From Deltaproteobacteria bacterium (GTDB taxonomy: Bacteria > Desulfobacterota > Desulfobacteria > Desulfobacterales > UBA11574): a stretch of 8,095 nucleotides of DNA. Positions within the stretch are counted from its first letter, which is position 1. Each line of letters begins with the position of its first letter. A program made the position numbers and the translations under genes. The stretch lies in the NCBI GenBank assembly GCA_019314155.1, contig JAFCZV010000073.1:1-8095 (forward strand). The letters run 5' to 3'. The notes beneath the pieces are model-generated. The model saw nothing but the letters and a program-made list of their open reading frames with translations. It was not told where the DNA came from and searched no databases. This document shows positions 6,489 to 8,095 of the stretch, in pieces.

Positions 6489-7154
6489 TTATGAATGCAA
6501 CCCCATTAATGATTCGTACACATACCCTTCACCAAAAATTTCAAAAAGTAAGGAATTAACAGCCGTGATATTGCGATCTTTTATCATTCCAATGAGCTTT
6601 CTTTCTATCAACTGTTCGAAAAGATGCTTATGGGCCTCGGGCTCGTGATCTTCACTTAAGAGTTTTTTACGGACTTCACCCATAAGTTTGAGAAAATCGG
6701 CATACTCGGTTCCAAATTCCTTTTCAAGATCTTTGCGCAGTTTTTTTGCAAAAGCAGGGCTCTTCCCGGAAGTCGATACGGCAATGGTCAAATCTCCCCT
6801 TTTTACAATGGCCGGGAGGATGAAATCGCACGCTTCAGGATGGTCGGCAATATTACACAGTACACCCAGACGCCGGGCCTCGGCATATATATGCCGGTTT
6901 ATTTCCGAGTTGTCTGTTGCACCCATAACAAGGAACTTACCATGAAGATCTGAAGTCTTAAAGGGTCGTCTTTCAAGTCTTATTTTGCCATTGGCTGAAA
7001 GTTCCTGCAGTTTTCGAGTTGCTTCTATGCTGACAACAGAGACCATCGCGCCACATTCCAACAGCATCATCACTTTTCGGGTGCCCACAGAACCACCACC
7101 GACCACCAGACAATTTCGGTTCTGTATATCAAGGAATATTGGATAATATCTCAT
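6489..7154 (-). CDS. Precorrin-2 dehydrogenase / sirohydrochlorin ferrochelatase (Met8/CysG N-terminal type)
   Basis: The protein oxidises precorrin-2 to sirohydrochlorin with NAD+ and, if it is bifunctional like Met8p and the CysG N-terminus, inserts iron to give sirohaem. It has 221 residues, the usual size of the stand-alone form without the methyltransferase half of CysG. The NAD-binding motif VVGGGSVGTRK is at 17-27. Catalytic Asp104 lies in NIADH, and FILPAIVKRGDLTIAVSTSG (111-130) ends in the Ser129 region typical of CysG and Met8p. The ATG at 7154 is the only sensible start, but there is no recognisable ribosome-binding site: the heptanucleotide repeat ends 8 bases upstream. The gene ends 85 bases before ccsB. 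In a sulfate reducer its product would serve dissimilatory sulfite reductase and the sirohaem-dependent haem pathway. Confidence 0.92.
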   Translation of the reverse strand: MRYYPIFLDIQNRNCLVVGGGSVGTRKVMMLLECGAMVSVVSIEATRKLQELSANGKIRLERRPFKTSDLHGKFLVMGATDNSEINRHIYAEARRLGVLCNIADHPEACDFILPAIVKRGDLTIAVSTSGKSPAFAKKLRKDLEKEFGTEYADFLKLMGEVRKKLLSEDHEPEAHKHLFEQLIERKLIGMIKDRNITAVNSLLFEIFGEGYVYESLMGLHS

Positions 7155-7162
7155 CGTAATAG

Positions 7163-7211
7163 GTTCTGGGTTCTCCGTTCTGGGTTCAGCGTTTCGAGTT
7201 CTGGGTTTATG
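7163..7211. repeat. Heptanucleotide tandem repeat (GTTCTGG-type)
   Basis: Seven consecutive 7-base units begin with GTT on the plus strand: GTTCTGG, GTTCTCC, GTTCTGG, GTTCAGC, GTTTCGA, GTTCTGG, GTTTATG. Three are identical, at 7163, 7177 and 7198, all in the same 7-base phase. On the coding (minus) strand the unit is CCAGAAC and the array occupies the leader just before the precorrin-2 dehydrogenase start codon. Degenerate heptad arrays of this kind are known from intergenic DNA of several bacterial groups. Confidence 0.75.
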
Positions 7212-7222
7212 TATTTTGAATC

Positions 7223-7235
7223 ATGCACCTTGCAT
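7223..7235. repeat. Small hairpin in the leader of the tetrapyrrole operon
   Basis: ATGCA and TGCAT form a 5-bp stem with a CCT loop, just downstream of the predicted transcription start near 7247. It is short and may be coincidental. Confidence 0.3.
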
Positions 7236-7240
7236 TCTCT

Positions 7241-7268
7241 TTTTATCTGACCTATTTTATCTGACCTA
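7241..7268. repeat. Perfect 14-bp tandem duplication
   Basis: TTTTATCTGACCTA at 7241-7254 is repeated without a gap or mismatch at 7255-7268. On the minus strand each copy reads TAGGTCAGATAAAA, so each carries a TAGGTC element and a -10-like TAAAA. The duplication therefore doubles part of the promoter described for this gap. Confidence 0.85.
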
Positions 7269-7282
7269 AATTGATCACTCAA
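7254..7282 (-). promoter_or_regulatory. Candidate sigma70-type promoter for the tetrapyrrole cluster
   Basis: On the minus strand TTGAGT (7282-7277, four of six consensus bases) and TAAAAT (7259-7254, five of six) are separated by an ideal 17 bases. An A-tract at 7297-7291 lies just upstream of the -35, where an UP element would be. Transcription would begin near 7247, about 93 bases before the precorrin-2 dehydrogenase start. The position ahead of a likely operon, after a 163-base gap, supports the call. Confidence 0.55.
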
Positions 7283-7297
7283 CTTAGGTCTTTTTTT
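7263..7297. promoter_or_regulatory. Long dyad over the promoter; possible operator, or plus-strand terminator
   Basis: GACCTAA (7263-7269) pairs with TTAGGTC (7284-7290), and inside, after one mismatch, TTGA (7271-7274) pairs with TCAA (7279-7282), leaving a four-base centre. The dyad spans the -35 and most of the spacer of the predicted minus-strand promoter, which suits an operator. On the plus strand it is followed by seven T residues (7291-7297), the form of an intrinsic terminator, but no plus-strand gene precedes it. In the minus direction no T-run follows, so it is a poor terminator for the upstream hydrolase gene. Confidence 0.5.
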
Positions 7298-7317
7298 CTG
7301 AATTTGGCATGTAAAAT

Positions 7318-8082
7318 TCAGATTTCTATAATCATCAGGTCCTCTGCCAGAAGCAGCGGGCCGTCATATGTTTTACGACATTGTTTCTCTATGTCCACAA
7401 GGTCGCATTCAGGATAAAAATGCGTCAGAACCAGGTTGCAAACATTTGCCCGGGTTCCAATCTCACCGGCCAGAGACGGCGTCAGATGTCCTTTAGCCTT
7501 CAATTCATCGGGAAGTGCCGATTCACAAATTAGAAGATCCGCGGCTTTGGAAAGTGTAACCAGGTTGTCGGAAAAATCTGTATCACCGGAATAGACCACT
7601 GATTTTCCGCCGGAACCTGTTATTTTGTATGCTATGCTTTCGTCGTTGTGATTTACTGGGAGTGATTCCACCTGAAAATCACCGAACCTTCTTATGTCAT
7701 GGGCGCTATTGTCGAGTTCAATAATGTTTAAAAAACCCGGAGCAAGTTCCATCCAAGAACCGTAAACATTTTTCAGGTTGTCGTAGAATTCTGCAAATCC
7801 CCTTCCAGCCACCAAAGTAAGTGGAATTTTACGTCGGTTTCCGTCCGGATATTTGTTGGAAAACAAAAACGGGACCAGTTCACCGGTATGATCGGGATGA
7901 AAATGACTGTAGAAAATAAAAGAAACATCGAAGATTTCAAAACCGGCTTCAAGAAGCCTTCGCATGGTGCCGGCTCCCGAGTCGAACAGCAGCAAATTTT
8001 CATTTATTTTAATCAGCATCGAGCAGGAACTTCGCCGGAGTGAAGGTACACATGTTCCTGAACCGAGAATGGTTACAGTCAT
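7318..8082 (-). CDS. RNase Z-like metallo-beta-lactamase-fold hydrolase
   Basis: The 254-residue protein has the metal-binding set of the metallo-beta-lactamase fold: Asp34 in LFDSGAG, HFHPDH (60-65), His145 (VNHND), Asp167 (SGDTD) and His220 (LTHFYP). GHLTPSLAGEIG (197-208) with His198 resembles the catalytic histidine block of RNase Z/BN and its relatives. It is shorter than E. coli RNase BN (305 residues), and I see no glycine- and proline-rich exosite arm of the tRNA 3'-processing enzymes. A phosphodiesterase or other RNase Z-like hydrolase is therefore as likely as tRNase Z. The ATG at 8082 gives a natural N-terminus (MTVTILGSGTCVPS); only 13 bases upstream are visible, with no clear ribosome site. 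The gene lies upstream of the operator-like gap and is probably a separate unit. Confidence 0.9.
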   Translation of the reverse strand: MTVTILGSGTCVPSLRRSSCSMLIKINENLLLFDSGAGTMRRLLEAGFEIFDVSFIFYSHFHPDHTGELVPFLFSNKYPDGNRRKIPLTLVAGRGFAEFYDNLKNVYGSWMELAPGFLNIIELDNSAHDIRRFGDFQVESLPVNHNDESIAYKITGSGGKSVVYSGDTDFSDNLVTLSKAADLLICESALPDELKAKGHLTPSLAGEIGTRANVCNLVLTHFYPECDLVDIEKQCRKTYDGPLLLAEDLMIIEI

Positions 8083-8095
8083 TTCAACCGGATCA

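Noticed and set aside
6020..6559. A 179-codon plus-strand open frame
   Set aside because: It runs antisense to ccsB and the end of the precorrin-2 dehydrogenase gene, is dominated by Lys, Asn and Pro and shows no domain; both antisense partners are well supported.
1..8095. CRISPR array, tRNA, rRNA, transposase or toxin-antitoxin genes
   Set aside because: I looked for repeat-spacer periodicity, tRNA-like cloverleaf segments and mobile-element proteins on both strands and saw none.

Overview
The window is about 8.1 kb of moderate-GC bacterial chromosome on which every convincing gene lies on the minus strand, so it reads from right to left. Protein flavour suggests an anaerobic member of the Desulfobacterota (Deltaproteobacteria), probably a Desulfobacterales sulfate reducer. 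The reasons are a separate precorrin-2 dehydrogenase/ferrochelatase next to a system II cytochrome c assembly protein and glutamyl-tRNA reductase, a short DksA, and an Elp3-like radical SAM protein without an acetyltransferase domain. The lineage is inferred from gene content and general family knowledge; no rRNA or other marker is present.

Layout in transcription order. (1) 8082-7318: a stand-alone RNase Z-like metallo-beta-lactamase-fold hydrolase. (2) 7317-7155: a 163-bp regulatory gap holding a good sigma70-type promoter overlapped by a long dyad, a perfect 14-bp tandem duplication and a heptanucleotide repeat that runs up to the next start codon. (3) 7154-4006: a tetrapyrrole cluster of precorrin-2 dehydrogenase/sirohydrochlorin ferrochelatase, the CcsB/CcsA-type haem handling membrane protein and hemA. 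It is interrupted between ccsB and hemA by a 307-bp gap with a large imperfect inverted repeat full of CTAAAGT-like units and a candidate hemA promoter. (4) 3993-3055: fabD, 12 bases after hemA, starting with TTG behind a near-perfect Shine-Dalgarno sequence. (5) 3054-2946: a promoter region with two copies of the palindrome GAAATTTC. (6) 2945-1: a compact operon of dksA, a PHP-domain nuclease of the YciV/RNase AM type, rnc (RNase III) and an Elp3-like radical SAM gene cut by the window edge. The last three junctions are a 7-base gap, a 14-base overlap and an 8-base overlap.

How the genes fit together. HemA makes the precursor of all tetrapyrroles. The Met8/CysG-N-like enzyme takes precorrin-2 to sirohydrochlorin and sirohaem, which sulfate reducers need for dissimilatory sulfite reductase and, through the sirohaem-dependent route, for haem. 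CcsB delivers haem to c-type cytochromes outside the membrane. The dksA operon looks like a stable-RNA unit: DksA tunes rRNA promoters, RNase III cuts rRNA precursors, the RNase AM family trims rRNA 5' ends, and Elp3-type enzymes modify tRNA wobble uridines. I found no transposase, CRISPR array, tRNA or rRNA. The unusual material is in the intergenic DNA and in the composition of the dksA operon.
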